A stretch of 64,000 nucleotides of DNA from Nonomuraea sp. NEAU-A123 (GTDB taxonomy: Bacteria; Actinomycetota; Actinomycetes; Streptosporangiales; Streptosporangiaceae), in the NCBI RefSeq assembly GCF_018603905.1, contig NZ_JAHFZZ010000011.1, positions 62,001 through 126,000 on the forward strand. Direction: 5' to 3'. Both the position numbers and the translations under genes were made by a program. The notes below the pieces were generated by a model. It made no database searches. It was given only the letters and a program-made list of their open reading frames with translations, and had not been told where the DNA came from. Below, one piece after another: positions 18,130-26,313 of this stretch (the first letter of the stretch is position 1; every line of letters begins with the position of its first letter).

Positions 18130-18140
18130 GCACACTTGTC

Positions 18141-18194
18141 GCCGAGAGCACCCGACCCGCCGAGAGCACCCGACAGAAGCCGAGACCACCCGAT
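18141..18194. repeat. Three 16-bp direct repeats upstream of the NmrA-like gene
   Basis: GCCGAGAGCACCCGAC occurs at 18141-18156 and 18159-18174 (identical), and GCCGAGACCACCCGAT at 18179-18194. Spacings are 18 and 20 bases. The second is not a multiple of three, so this is not a protein repeat; the spacing of about two helical turns suits tandem regulator sites. Confidence 0.55.
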
Positions 18195-18209
18195 AGAAAA
18201 GGTCCGCCC

Positions 18210-19088
18210 ATGACGAGCCCGTCCAGCCACGCCACCGACGCGAAGCTCGCGGTGACCGGCGTCACCGGCAACCTCGGCGGGCGCGTCGCCCGGCGGCTCG
18301 CCGCCGCCGGCACCCCGCAGACCATGGTGGTCCGCGACCTGGACCGCGCCCCGCGGCTGCCCGGCGCCACCGCGGTCCGCGGCGGGTTCGGCGAGCGTGA
18401 CGCCCTCCTGCGGGCCCTGGACGGCGTTGACCGGGTCCTGATGGTGTCGGCCTCGGAAACCCCCGACCGCCTCCAGCAGCACCGCACCTTCGTCGACGCC
18501 GCTGCCGAAGCCGGCGTCGCCCACCTGGTGTACATCTCCTTCTACGGGGCCGCCCCCGATGCGACGTTCACCCTCGCCCGTGACCACTGGGCCACCGAAC
18601 AGCACATCCGCGCCAGCGGCTTGGCCTTCACCTTCCTGCGCGACAACCTCTACGCCGACTTCACGCCGGCCCTGGTCGGGGACGACAACGTCATCCGCGG
18701 CCCAGGCGGGCAGGGCCGAACCGCGGTCGTCGCCCAGGACGACATCGCCGAAGCCGCCACCGCCGTACTGCTCCATGCTCCCGAGCACGCCGGGGCCACC
18801 TACGACCTGACCGGCCCGCAATCGCTCACCCTCGCCGAAATCGCCGCGATCCTGTCGCAGGCGACCGGGCGCGCCATCACCTACCACCCCGAGACCGTGG
18901 CGGAGGCCTACCGATCCCGCGCCTCCTACGGCGCCCCTGACTGGCAGGTCGACGCGTGGGTTTCGACCTACACCGCCATCGCCGAAGGCGAACTCGACGG
19001 AGTCAGCGACGCCATCCCTCGTCTGACCGGCCACCCGGCCACCCCGCTGTCCGACGTCGTTCGCACCTTTGGCGCAGGGTCCGCCTGA
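18210..19088 (+). CDS. NmrA-like NAD(P)-binding SDR protein
   Basis: A 292-residue protein from ATG 18210, chosen because GAAAAGG precedes it and the Rossmann strand starts soon after (KLAVTGVTGNLGGRVARRL). The glycine motif GVTGNLGG binds NAD(P), and the C-terminal half follows the atypical SDR pattern of QorB/NmrA proteins. It may be a quinone reductase-like enzyme or a redox sensor. An ATG at 18126 overlaps the LysR stop (ATGA) and would add 28 residues, but it would read through the direct repeats. Confidence 0.85.
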   Translation: MTSPSSHATDAKLAVTGVTGNLGGRVARRLAAAGTPQTMVVRDLDRAPRLPGATAVRGGFGERDALLRALDGVDRVLMVSASETPDRLQQHRTFVDAAAEAGVAHLVYISFYGAAPDATFTLARDHWATEQHIRASGLAFTFLRDNLYADFTPALVGDDNVIRGPGGQGRTAVVAQDDIAEAATAVLLHAPEHAGATYDLTGPQSLTLAEIAAILSQATGRAITYHPETVAEAYRSRASYGAPDWQVDAWVSTYTAIAEGELDGVSDAIPRLTGHPATPLSDVVRTFGAGSA

Positions 19089-19110
19089 CCCGACGGCGGA
19101 GTTCGAGGCG

Positions 19111-19560
19111 CTAAAGCTTGCGCATCGTACGGAGGATCCACGGCGGGCAGTTCGGGTCCGCCTCGGCCTCCGCGAGGGTGAGCCAGGCCAGCCCGGCCAC
19201 CTCTTCGCCCGAGGCGGCGAAGGGCCGGGCGCCGGACGGCAGCCGGCCCGAGAACACCACGTTGATCACCGGGTCGCCGTCGTCCGTCACGAAGAACGCG
19301 CTCTCCACGTACGAGAACGCGACCCCGGTCAGGTCGACGCCGACCTCCTCGGCGACCTCCCGGCGGGCGGTCTCCTCCAGGACTGCGTCCCCGATGCCGT
19401 CGGCCTCGACCTTGCCGCCGACGCCGCTGAGCATGCCGGGCGCGTGGGCCTCCCGCTCGCCGCGCCTGATCAGCAGCCAGCGGCCGTCTCGTTCCAGGAA
19501 GACCTCGACGTTCACCACGAAGGCCGGGCGTCCGCCTCCCGTGACACAGGCGTTCATCAT
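19111..19560 (-). CDS. Nudix hydrolase
   Basis: A 149-residue protein with a Nudix box of the form GGKVEADGI...ETARREVAEEVGV (about 48-75). The REVAEE metal-binding core is intact. The segment between the first Gly and the core is about three residues longer than the consensus, so the box is slightly atypical. It hydrolyses a nucleoside diphosphate linked to another group; the substrate is unknown. Start is one of two adjacent ATG codons (19560, 19557). It is divergent from the FAD oxidoreductase gene with about 40 bases between. Confidence 0.88.
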   Translation of the reverse strand: MMNACVTGGGRPAFVVNVEVFLERDGRWLLIRRGEREAHAPGMLSGVGGKVEADGIGDAVLEETARREVAEEVGVDLTGVAFSYVESAFFVTDDGDPVINVVFSGRLPSGARPFAASGEEVAGLAWLTLAEAEADPNCPPWILRTMRKL

Positions 19561-19602
19561 GCCCGGCACTTTACGGCGGCGATCACTCGGTATGGTGCGG
19601 AT

Positions 19603-21105
19603 ATGGGGTCCTATGACGTCGTTGTCGCGGGTGGCGGGCACAACGGGCTGGTGGCGGCCGCCTACCTGGCGCGGGCCGGGCGGCGGGTGCTGGTGCTGGA
19701 GCGGCTCGGGTACGTGGGCGGCCTGGCGATCTCCGCGCGACCCTTTCCGGGCGTGGACGTACGGCTGTCGCGCTACTCCTACCTGGTCAGCCTCCTGCCC
19801 ACCGAGATCGTCCGCGACCTGGGGCTCCGCCTCGACCTGCGCCGTCGCCGCTACTCCTCCTACACACCCCACGGTGACACCGGCCTGCTCGTGGACGACG
19901 GCGACGAAGACGCCACCGCCGCCTCGTTCAGGGCCGTCACCGGAGGCGACGCCGACCACCGGGCGTGGGCGGAGTTCTACGGACTGACCGCCGGGGTGGC
20001 CCGGGCGCTGGCGCCTACGTTGCTCGAACCCCTGCGTACACCCGCCGAGATCGAACGCCTGGTGGGCGCCGAGGCGTGGCGGGACATGTTCCAGCGGCCG
20101 ATCGGGCAGGTCGTGGACGAGCGGTTCCGCGACGACACCGTGCGTGGCGTGGTGCTGACCGACGCGTTGATCGGAACGTTCGCCGACCCCGCCACGGACC
20201 TGCTGGCCAACCGGTGCTTCCTCTACCACGTGATCGGCGACGGGACCGGCGACTGGAACGTGCCGGTCGGCGGGATGGGCGCGGTGTCCGGGGCGCTCGA
20301 AGCGGCCGCCAGGCAGGCGGGGGCCGAGATCAGGACCGGTGCGGAGATCATCGGGATCTCGCCGTCGGGTGAGGTGGCGTTCCGCACCGACGACGGCGAG
20401 CACACGGTCACGGGGCGGCACGTGCTGGTCAACCTGCCGCCGGCCGTGCTCGACCGGCTGCTCGGCGCGACGCCGGAGGTGCCCGAGGGCGCCCAGCTCA
20501 AGGTCAACATGGTGCTGAGCAGGCTGCCGCGGCTCAAGGACGCCTCGGTGGACCCGCGAGCGGCCTTCAGCGGTACGTTCCACATCAACGAGAGCCGCGA
20601 CCAACTGGCCAGGGCCCACGCGCAGGCGGCCCGGGGCCGGATCCCGGAGCTGCCGCCCGCCGAGGTCTACTGCCACTCGCTGACCGACCCGTCGATCCTC
20701 GGCCCCGAGCTGCGGGGGCGGGCGGAGACGCTGACGCTGTTCGGGCTGCACATGCCTGCCCGCCTATTCCGGGAAAATCCGGATAAGGCGAGGGATGAGG
20801 CGCTCAAGGCCACCCTGGCGTCGATCGACAGCGTGCTGGCCGAGCCCATCGAGGGCTGCCTCCTGCGCGCCCCTGACGGCACGCCCTGCGTGGAGGCCAA
20901 GACGCCGGTCGACCTGGAGAACGAGGCGGGGCTGCCCGGCGGGCACATCTTCCATCGGGACCTGAGCTGGCCGTACGCGGAGGAAGGCGGCTGGGGGGTG
21001 GAGACGGCGCACGAGCGGATCCTGCTGTGCGGCGCCGGCGCCCGGAGGGGCGGCGGCGTCAGCGGCATCCCCGGCCACAACGCGGCGATGGCCCTACTGG
21101 CCTGA
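19603..21105 (+). CDS. FAD-dependent amine oxidase/phytoene desaturase-like oxidoreductase
   Basis: A 500-residue protein that begins with a dinucleotide-binding motif (VVVAGGGHNGLVAAAYLARAG, then a Glu-terminated strand, LVLERLGYVGG). A C-terminal FAD-contact stretch (ILLCGAGARRGGGVSGIPGHN) completes the fold. This is the NAD(P)/FAD-dependent carotenoid-isomerase/desaturase-like class often called phytoene dehydrogenase. No carotenoid genes are near, so the substrate is unknown. ATG 19603 sets the motif four residues in. The gene end overlaps the end of the convergent TetR gene by 12 bases. Confidence 0.88.
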   Translation: MGSYDVVVAGGGHNGLVAAAYLARAGRRVLVLERLGYVGGLAISARPFPGVDVRLSRYSYLVSLLPTEIVRDLGLRLDLRRRRYSSYTPHGDTGLLVDDGDEDATAASFRAVTGGDADHRAWAEFYGLTAGVARALAPTLLEPLRTPAEIERLVGAEAWRDMFQRPIGQVVDERFRDDTVRGVVLTDALIGTFADPATDLLANRCFLYHVIGDGTGDWNVPVGGMGAVSGALEAAARQAGAEIRTGAEIIGISPSGEVAFRTDDGEHTVTGRHVLVNLPPAVLDRLLGATPEVPEGAQLKVNMVLSRLPRLKDASVDPRAAFSGTFHINESRDQLARAHAQAARGRIPELPPAEVYCHSLTDPSILGPELRGRAETLTLFGLHMPARLFRENPDKARDEALKATLASIDSVLAEPIEGCLLRAPDGTPCVEAKTPVDLENEAGLPGGHIFHRDLSWPYAEEGGWGVETAHERILLCGAGARRGGGVSGIPGHNAAMALLA

Positions 21106-21678
21106 GGATTCGCCTGACGACTCGTGATCCGAGACCAGCCGGACGGCCACGGTCATGGCGGCGGAGGCCAGCTCGGCCGGCGGCAGGTCCATGCCGAACA
21201 GCTCCGGCACCGTGGCCAGGATCAGCGCGAACACCGCCAGCCGCGCCTCGAACTGCACGACCGCGTCGCCCCCCGGCCGGCTCAGCACCGACAGCAGCGT
21301 GATGATGCGCTCCTGCATCCGGTCGCCCACCGACGTCTCGGCGAACACCCCCTGGTTCACCTGCGCGAACCGCATCAGCGGCCGCCACCGGTCGTCCAGC
21401 AGCCCGGCGATCCGCCGCAGGATCTCCTCCCGGGCCTCGAAGGTGTCCGGTTGCGCCCGCGCCCATTCCCCGAGCTCGTCGAGCGAGGAGATGAACCCGT
21501 CGGCGATGCTGGCGAGGATCTCCTCTTTCGTCCGGAAGTGGTAGTAGAGCGCCGGCCTGGTGATCTCCAGCCGCTCCGCCACCTCCTGCAACGTGGTCTT
21601 GTCGTAGCCCCGCTCGGCGAACAGCTCCATCGCGACCCGCTGGATCCGCTCACGTGTGTCGGTCCGCCGCCCTGCCAT
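21094..21678 (-). CDS. TetR family transcriptional regulator (P450-linked)
   Basis: A 194-residue TetR protein. The N-terminal helix-turn-helix is clear (MAGRRTDTRERIQRVAMELF, AERGYDKTTLQEVAERLEIT, RPALYYHFRTKEEIL). The rest is a helical ligand domain. It is divergent from a cytochrome P450 gene with nested palindromes in the 105-base gap, so it very likely represses the P450 gene and itself. Confidence 0.92.
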   Translation of the reverse strand: MAGRRTDTRERIQRVAMELFAERGYDKTTLQEVAERLEITRPALYYHFRTKEEILASIADGFISSLDELGEWARAQPDTFEAREEILRRIAGLLDDRWRPLMRFAQVNQGVFAETSVGDRMQERIITLLSVLSRPGGDAVVQFEARLAVFALILATVPELFGMDLPPAELASAAMTVAVRLVSDHESSGESSGQ

Positions 21679-21710
21679 TCCGCTCCCGTCCACTTGACGG
21701 CCGGGCCCAG

Positions 21711-21755
21711 CATTGCTTACTTTCACGTAAGTAAGCTTTCGCGAAATAAGCAATG
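21711..21755. promoter_or_regulatory. Nested palindromes between the TetR and P450 genes
   Basis: Three symmetrical elements lie in 45 bases: GCTTACTT and AAGTAAGC (8-bp arms, 21715-21736), the self-complementary TTTCGCGAAA (21737-21746), and the outer pair CATTGCTTA (21711-21719) and TAAGCAATG (21747-21755). They sit where both promoters must lie and are the probable TetR operators. Confidence 0.75.
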
Positions 21756-21783
21756 CGAATCCGGCTTTGTAGGGAGCAAGACT

Positions 21784-22992
21784 ATGACCCAATCCTTCCC
21801 CCTCCCGCGCACCTGCCCGTACGCGCCGCCGCCCGAGTACGAGCGGATGCGCGAGGAGGCGCCGCTCGTGCGGGCCTCCCTGCCCAACGGCGACGTCTGG
21901 CTGGTCACCAGGTACGCCGAAGCCAGGCAGGTGCTCAACGGCCAGGGCATCAGCACCAGCCCCGCCACCCCCGGCCACCCGAACAACGCTTTCACCACCG
22001 AGGAGCCCACCCAGGAGCAGCGCGAGGTCATGGAACGGTTCAGGGTCGGCCAGTTCATCGACATGGACCCGCCCGAACACGGCCGCTACCGGCGGCTGCT
22101 CATCCCCGAGTTCACCGTCAGGCGTGTCAAGGAGATGCGGCCCGGCATCCAGCGGACCGCCGACCTGCTCATCGACGACATGCTCGCCAAGGGCCCGGAG
22201 GCCGAGCTGGTCGCCGACTTCGGGCTGGCGCTGCCGTCGCTGGTCATCTGCCAGCTGCTCGGCGTGCCGTACGCCGACCACGAGTTCTTCCAGTCGCGTA
22301 CCCGCATCATGGTGGCCAGCGACGACCCGCAGGCGGGCTTCGCCGCGATCATAGAGATCAAGAACTACCTCGACGACCTGGTCACGGAGGCGGAACGGCA
22401 GCCGAAGGACGACCTGCTCGGGCGGCTGATCACGGCGGGGGAGGTGAGCCACGACGAGATCGTCGGCATGATCTCGCTGCTGCTCATCGCCGGCCACGAG
22501 ACCACCGCCAACATGATTCCGCTCGGCGTCCTCACCCTGCTGCGCCACACCGGCCAGCTCGCCAGGCTGCGGGAGGACCCGGGACTGTGGCCGATGGCGG
22601 TCGAGGAGCTGCTGCGCTACCTCTCGATCGTCGACTGGGTGGCCTTCGACCGGGTGGCCGTCGAGGACCAGGAGATCGGCGGTCAGCTCGTCAGGAAGGG
22701 CGAGGGCATCTTCGTGCTCGGCGCCTCGGCGAACAGGGACGAGCGGGCCTTCGAGCGGCCGGACGAGTTCGACATCGACCGCGGCGCCCGCCACCACGTC
22801 GCCTTCGGTTATGGCGTGCACCAGTGCCTCGGCCAGAACCTCGCCAGGGCCGAACTGGAGATCGCCTACCGGACGCTGTTCGAGCGCATCCCGTCGCTGC
22901 GTCTCGCGGTGAGCGAGGAGGAGGTTTCGTTCAAGTACAGTCAGGTCATCTTCGGGGCGAACGCCATGCCCGTCACGTGGCAGGACTCATGA
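21784..22992 (+). CDS. Cytochrome P450
   Basis: A 402-residue bacterial class P450. It has the I-helix AGHETTANMI, the ExxR of the K helix in VEELLRYL, and the heme loop FGYGVHQCLGQNLAR with the Cys ligand. The length matches soluble actinomycete CYP enzymes. It would monooxygenate an unknown substrate using ferredoxin; no ferredoxin gene is adjacent. It is probably repressed by the divergent TetR protein. Confidence 0.95.
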   Translation: MTQSFPLPRTCPYAPPPEYERMREEAPLVRASLPNGDVWLVTRYAEARQVLNGQGISTSPATPGHPNNAFTTEEPTQEQREVMERFRVGQFIDMDPPEHGRYRRLLIPEFTVRRVKEMRPGIQRTADLLIDDMLAKGPEAELVADFGLALPSLVICQLLGVPYADHEFFQSRTRIMVASDDPQAGFAAIIEIKNYLDDLVTEAERQPKDDLLGRLITAGEVSHDEIVGMISLLLIAGHETTANMIPLGVLTLLRHTGQLARLREDPGLWPMAVEELLRYLSIVDWVAFDRVAVEDQEIGGQLVRKGEGIFVLGASANRDERAFERPDEFDIDRGARHHVAFGYGVHQCLGQNLARAELEIAYRTLFERIPSLRLAVSEEEVSFKYSQVIFGANAMPVTWQDS

Positions 22993-23046
22993 AACATCCC
23001 CGAAATCGTTCATAGCGTTTTCATGATGGGGCCTTAGCTTAAGAGC

Positions 23047-23742
23047 ATGAGTGAGCCTGCACAGTTGCTGGTGGTGGACGACGAGCCCGCGTTGCGCGAG
23101 GCGCTGCAGTCGAGCCTCGAATTCGAGGGCTACAAGGTCGTCACGGCGAATGACGGGCAGGCCGCGCTCGACGAGCTGGCGCGCGAGACCTATGACGCGG
23201 TGCTGCTCGACGTCATGATGCCGCGCCTCGACGGGCTGACCGCCTGCCGCAGGCTCAGGGCCACGGGCAACCACATCCCCGTGCTCATGCTGACCGCCCG
23301 CGACGCGGTCGGCGACCGGGTCTCCGGGCTCGACGCGGGCGCCGACGACTACCTGGTCAAGCCGTTCGAGCTCGACGAGCTGCTGGCCAGGGTCCGCGCC
23401 CTGCTGCGGCGGGGCGCGCTGCACGCCGGGGCCCCCGAGGTCACGCTGAGCTACGGCGACCTGCGCATGGACCCCGACACCCGCGAGGTGACCAGGGGCG
23501 AGCGGCGGCTGGACCTCACCAGGACCGAATACCTGCTGATGGAGCTGTTCCTGTCGCATCCGCGCCAGGTGCTGACCCGCGAGCAGATTTTGGGCGAGGT
23601 GTGGGGGTTCGACTTCGAGCCGACGTCCAACTCGCTCGACGTGTACGTGATGTACCTACGGCGCAAGACCGAGGCCGGTGGCGAGGCTCGTGTGATCCAC
23701 ACCGTCCGCGGGGTGGGGTACACGCTGCGAGCCGCACCGTGA
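23047..23742 (+). CDS. OmpR/PhoB-type response regulator
   Basis: A 231-residue regulator. The receiver domain has acidic residues DDE at 11-13, the phospho-acceptor Asp55 in VLLDVMMPRLDG, and Lys in LVKPFELDE. The C-terminal winged helix begins near 135 and contains TRTEYLLMELFLSHPRQVLT and SNSLDVYVMYLRRK. It overlaps the histidine kinase gene by 4 bases, so the two form a pair. The glycosyltransferase genes immediately downstream are candidate targets. Confidence 0.95.
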   Translation: MSEPAQLLVVDDEPALREALQSSLEFEGYKVVTANDGQAALDELARETYDAVLLDVMMPRLDGLTACRRLRATGNHIPVLMLTARDAVGDRVSGLDAGADDYLVKPFELDELLARVRALLRRGALHAGAPEVTLSYGDLRMDPDTREVTRGERRLDLTRTEYLLMELFLSHPRQVLTREQILGEVWGFDFEPTSNSLDVYVMYLRRKTEAGGEARVIHTVRGVGYTLRAAP

Positions 23743-25103
23743 GGAAAGGCAGTCTGCGCTCCCGGATGACCCTGCTCGTCGCGGCGGCGGTGGCGATCGC
23801 GGTGGCGATCTCGGCCGTGGGCTGCTGGTACATCGTCCGCAGGGAGCTTTCGTACCAGCTCAACGAGTCGCTGAAGCAGATTAACCCGCCATATAGGGAC
23901 ATGAACAACGCGGCCCGGCATTGCTCGGACCAGCCCGTCGACAACGGAGGTCCCGGTGAGCGCGGCCCCTGGGCCGAGCCGATGCAGCTTGTCCTCGCCA
24001 CCGGCGCCCGCTGCGTCATGGGCAACACCGCGATCAAGGTCACGCCGCACGACAAGGTCATTGCCGCGTCGTACCCCCACGCGCAGGAGTTCTACGACGG
24101 CTACTACGACGACGGCACCCCGGTGCGCGTGCTCGCCACCAACATCGACAAGGGCGCGGCGCTCGTGGTGGCCAGACCCCTGGCGGAGCTGAACGGCACG
24201 CTGCGCAACCTGGTGCTCATGCTCGCCGGCGTGGCGGCGTTCGGCGTGCTCCTCGCCGCCGCGGCCGGCCTGCTGGTCTCCCGTACGGCGCTGCGCCCCG
24301 TCGGCCGCCTCACCAAGGCTGTCGAGCACATCGCCAGAACGGAGGATCTCAATACCCGCATCCCGGTGCGGGGCAATGACGAGATCGCCCGCCTGAGTGC
24401 CTCCTTCAACGCCATGACCACCGCGCTGACCGGATCGCGTGAGCGCCAGCAGCAACTCGTCGCCGACGCCGGACACGAGTTGCGCACCCCGCTGACCACC
24501 CTCCGTACCAACATCGACCTGCTGCTGCGCAGCGAGCAGACCGGCCGCAGCCTCGACCCCGGCGCCAAGCAACGGCTGCTCGTCAACGTCAAGGCCCAGT
24601 TCGCCGAGCTGTCCGCGCTGGTCGGCGATCTGCTCCAGCTCGCCCGCGGCGACACCGACCACGAGCCGCACATCGAGCTCGAGTTCAGCAACGTGGTCCG
24701 GGCCGCCGCCGAGCGGGCCCGGCTGCGCGGGGCCGCGGTCGCCACCGATCTGGCCCCCTGGTACGTCGTCGGCGGTCCCGCCTCGTTGGAACGTGCCGTG
24801 CTCAACCTCATCGACAACGCCGCCAAGTTCAGCCCGGACGGCGAGGTCCAGGTGACCTTGCGCCAAGGCGAGCTGACCGTGCGCGATCACGGGCCCGGCA
24901 TCCCCGAAGAGGACCTGCCGCATGTCTTCGAGCGCTTCTGGCGTTCGCCGGCGGCGCGTGGCCTGCCCGGCTCCGGGCTCGGGCTGGCGATCGTCGCGCA
25001 GGCCGTGGCCGAGACGGGCGGAAAGGTGCGCCTGGAGAACGCCCCCGGCGGCGGCGCGATCGCGATCGTCGAACTGCCCGGGAATCTCACCCCGCACTCA
25101 TAA
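23739..25103 (+). CDS. Membrane sensor histidine kinase
   Basis: A 454-residue kinase from GTG 23739, which overlaps the regulator's stop (GTGA). It has a membrane helix at about 12-32, an extracytoplasmic domain of about 120 residues, a second helix at about 160-185, HAMP, an H-box DAGHELRTPLTT, an N-box NLIDNAAKFSP, and G-boxes DHGPGIPEEDL and GSGLGLAIV. It autophosphorylates on His and passes the phosphate to the neighbouring regulator. The outer-domain signal is unknown. Confidence 0.95.
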   Translation: MRKGSLRSRMTLLVAAAVAIAVAISAVGCWYIVRRELSYQLNESLKQINPPYRDMNNAARHCSDQPVDNGGPGERGPWAEPMQLVLATGARCVMGNTAIKVTPHDKVIAASYPHAQEFYDGYYDDGTPVRVLATNIDKGAALVVARPLAELNGTLRNLVLMLAGVAAFGVLLAAAAGLLVSRTALRPVGRLTKAVEHIARTEDLNTRIPVRGNDEIARLSASFNAMTTALTGSRERQQQLVADAGHELRTPLTTLRTNIDLLLRSEQTGRSLDPGAKQRLLVNVKAQFAELSALVGDLLQLARGDTDHEPHIELEFSNVVRAAAERARLRGAAVATDLAPWYVVGGPASLERAVLNLIDNAAKFSPDGEVQVTLRQGELTVRDHGPGIPEEDLPHVFERFWRSPAARGLPGSGLGLAIVAQAVAETGGKVRLENAPGGGAIAIVELPGNLTPHS

Positions 25104-25146
25104 TCGGCTAAGTCCCGTTAAAGACCCGAACGATGAGATTCAGGTC

Positions 25147-26313
25147 ATGCACACAACACTCAAGACCCGCCTGGTCGAGGTGGTCGTCCCGGTCTACAAC
25201 GAGCAGCGGGCCCTGCGTGACAGCATCGGCCGGCTGCACGCCTACCTGTCGGGCACCTTCCCCTACGACTACCGCATCACGATCGCCGACAACGCCAGCA
25301 CGGACAACACCTGGCAACTGGCCATCGAACTGGCCGCCGAGCTGCCCCACGTGCGGGCCGTACACCTGGACGGCAAGGGACGCGGGCGGGCACTGCGCCA
25401 GGTGTGGTCGGAGAGCGACGCGGACGTCGTCAGTTATATGGACGTCGATCTGTCCACCGACCTCGACGCGTTCCTGCCGCTGGTGGCCCCGCTGCTGTCG
25501 GGCCACAGCGACCTGGCCATCGGCACCAGGCTGGCCAGGGCGTCGCGGGTGGTGCGCGGGCCGAAGCGCGAGTTCATCTCCCGCTCCTACAACCTGCTGC
25601 TCCACCTCATGGGCGCCAAGTTCTCCGACGCCCAGTGCGGGTTCAAGGCCGTGCGCACCGAGATCGCGCAGGCGCTGCTGCCCGCCGTCGAGGACGAGCA
25701 GTGGTTCTTCGACACCGAACTGCTGCTGCTCGCCGAGCGGCACGGGCTGCGCATCCACGAGGTGCCCGTCGACTGGGTGGACGACCCCGACAGCCGGGTG
25801 GACGTCTTCCAGACCGCCAAGGACGACCTGCGCGGCCTGGTCAGGGTGGCCCGCAAGACGCTGTCCGGCGCGGCCCGCATCCCGGTGCCCGCCCGGGTGT
25901 CGCAGGCCCAGCTACCGCGCGGCATGGCCGCGCAACTGCCCAAGTTCGCCGTCGTGGGCGTGGTGAGCACGCTGGCGTACCTGCTGCTGTTCTCGGGACT
26001 GCGGCAGGTGATCCCGGTGCTCATGGCCAACGCGATCGCGCTGCTGGTGACCGCCGTGGCCAACACCGCCGCCAACCGCCGCTTCACCTTCGGCGTGACC
26101 GGGTCGGCCGGGGCCATGCGGCAGCAGTTCGAGGGCCTGATCGCGTTCCTGGTCGGGCTGGTGCTGACCACCGGCAGCCTGGCGCTGCTGCCCGCCACCG
26201 TCTCCCACGGCGTGGAACTGGTCGCGGTCGTCGTGGCCAACGCGCTGGCCACGCTGGTCCGCTTTCTCCTGCTGCGTGTCTGGGTCTTCAATCCGAGCCG
26301 GAGGACCTCATGA
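25147..26313 (+). CDS. GT2 glycosyltransferase fused to a GtrA-like membrane domain
   Basis: A 388-residue fusion. Residues 1-240 are a GT-A fold like dolichol-phosphate mannose synthase (VEVVVPVYNEQRALRDSI, then DVDLSTDLDAF with the DXD-type acidic motif and FSDAQCGFKA). Residues about 260-385 have four hydrophobic segments of GtrA type. It probably makes a polyprenyl-phosphate sugar and helps flip or hold it at the membrane for the GT-C enzyme encoded next. The two genes overlap by 4 bases (ATGA). ATG 25147 follows the histidine kinase by 43 bases. Confidence 0.9.
   Translation: MHTTLKTRLVEVVVPVYNEQRALRDSIGRLHAYLSGTFPYDYRITIADNASTDNTWQLAIELAAELPHVRAVHLDGKGRGRALRQVWSESDADVVSYMDVDLSTDLDAFLPLVAPLLSGHSDLAIGTRLARASRVVRGPKREFISRSYNLLLHLMGAKFSDAQCGFKAVRTEIAQALLPAVEDEQWFFDTELLLLAERHGLRIHEVPVDWVDDPDSRVDVFQTAKDDLRGLVRVARKTLSGAARIPVPARVSQAQLPRGMAAQLPKFAVVGVVSTLAYLLLFSGLRQVIPVLMANAIALLVTAVANTAANRRFTFGVTGSAGAMRQQFEGLIAFLVGLVLTTGSLALLPATVSHGVELVAVVVANALATLVRFLLLRVWVFNPSRRTS

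Noticed and set aside
17224..19034. Long minus-strand frames opposite the LysR and NmrA-like genes
   Set aside because: Both plus-strand genes have clear domains. The minus frames are compositional shadows, one merely continuing upstream of the YeiH start.
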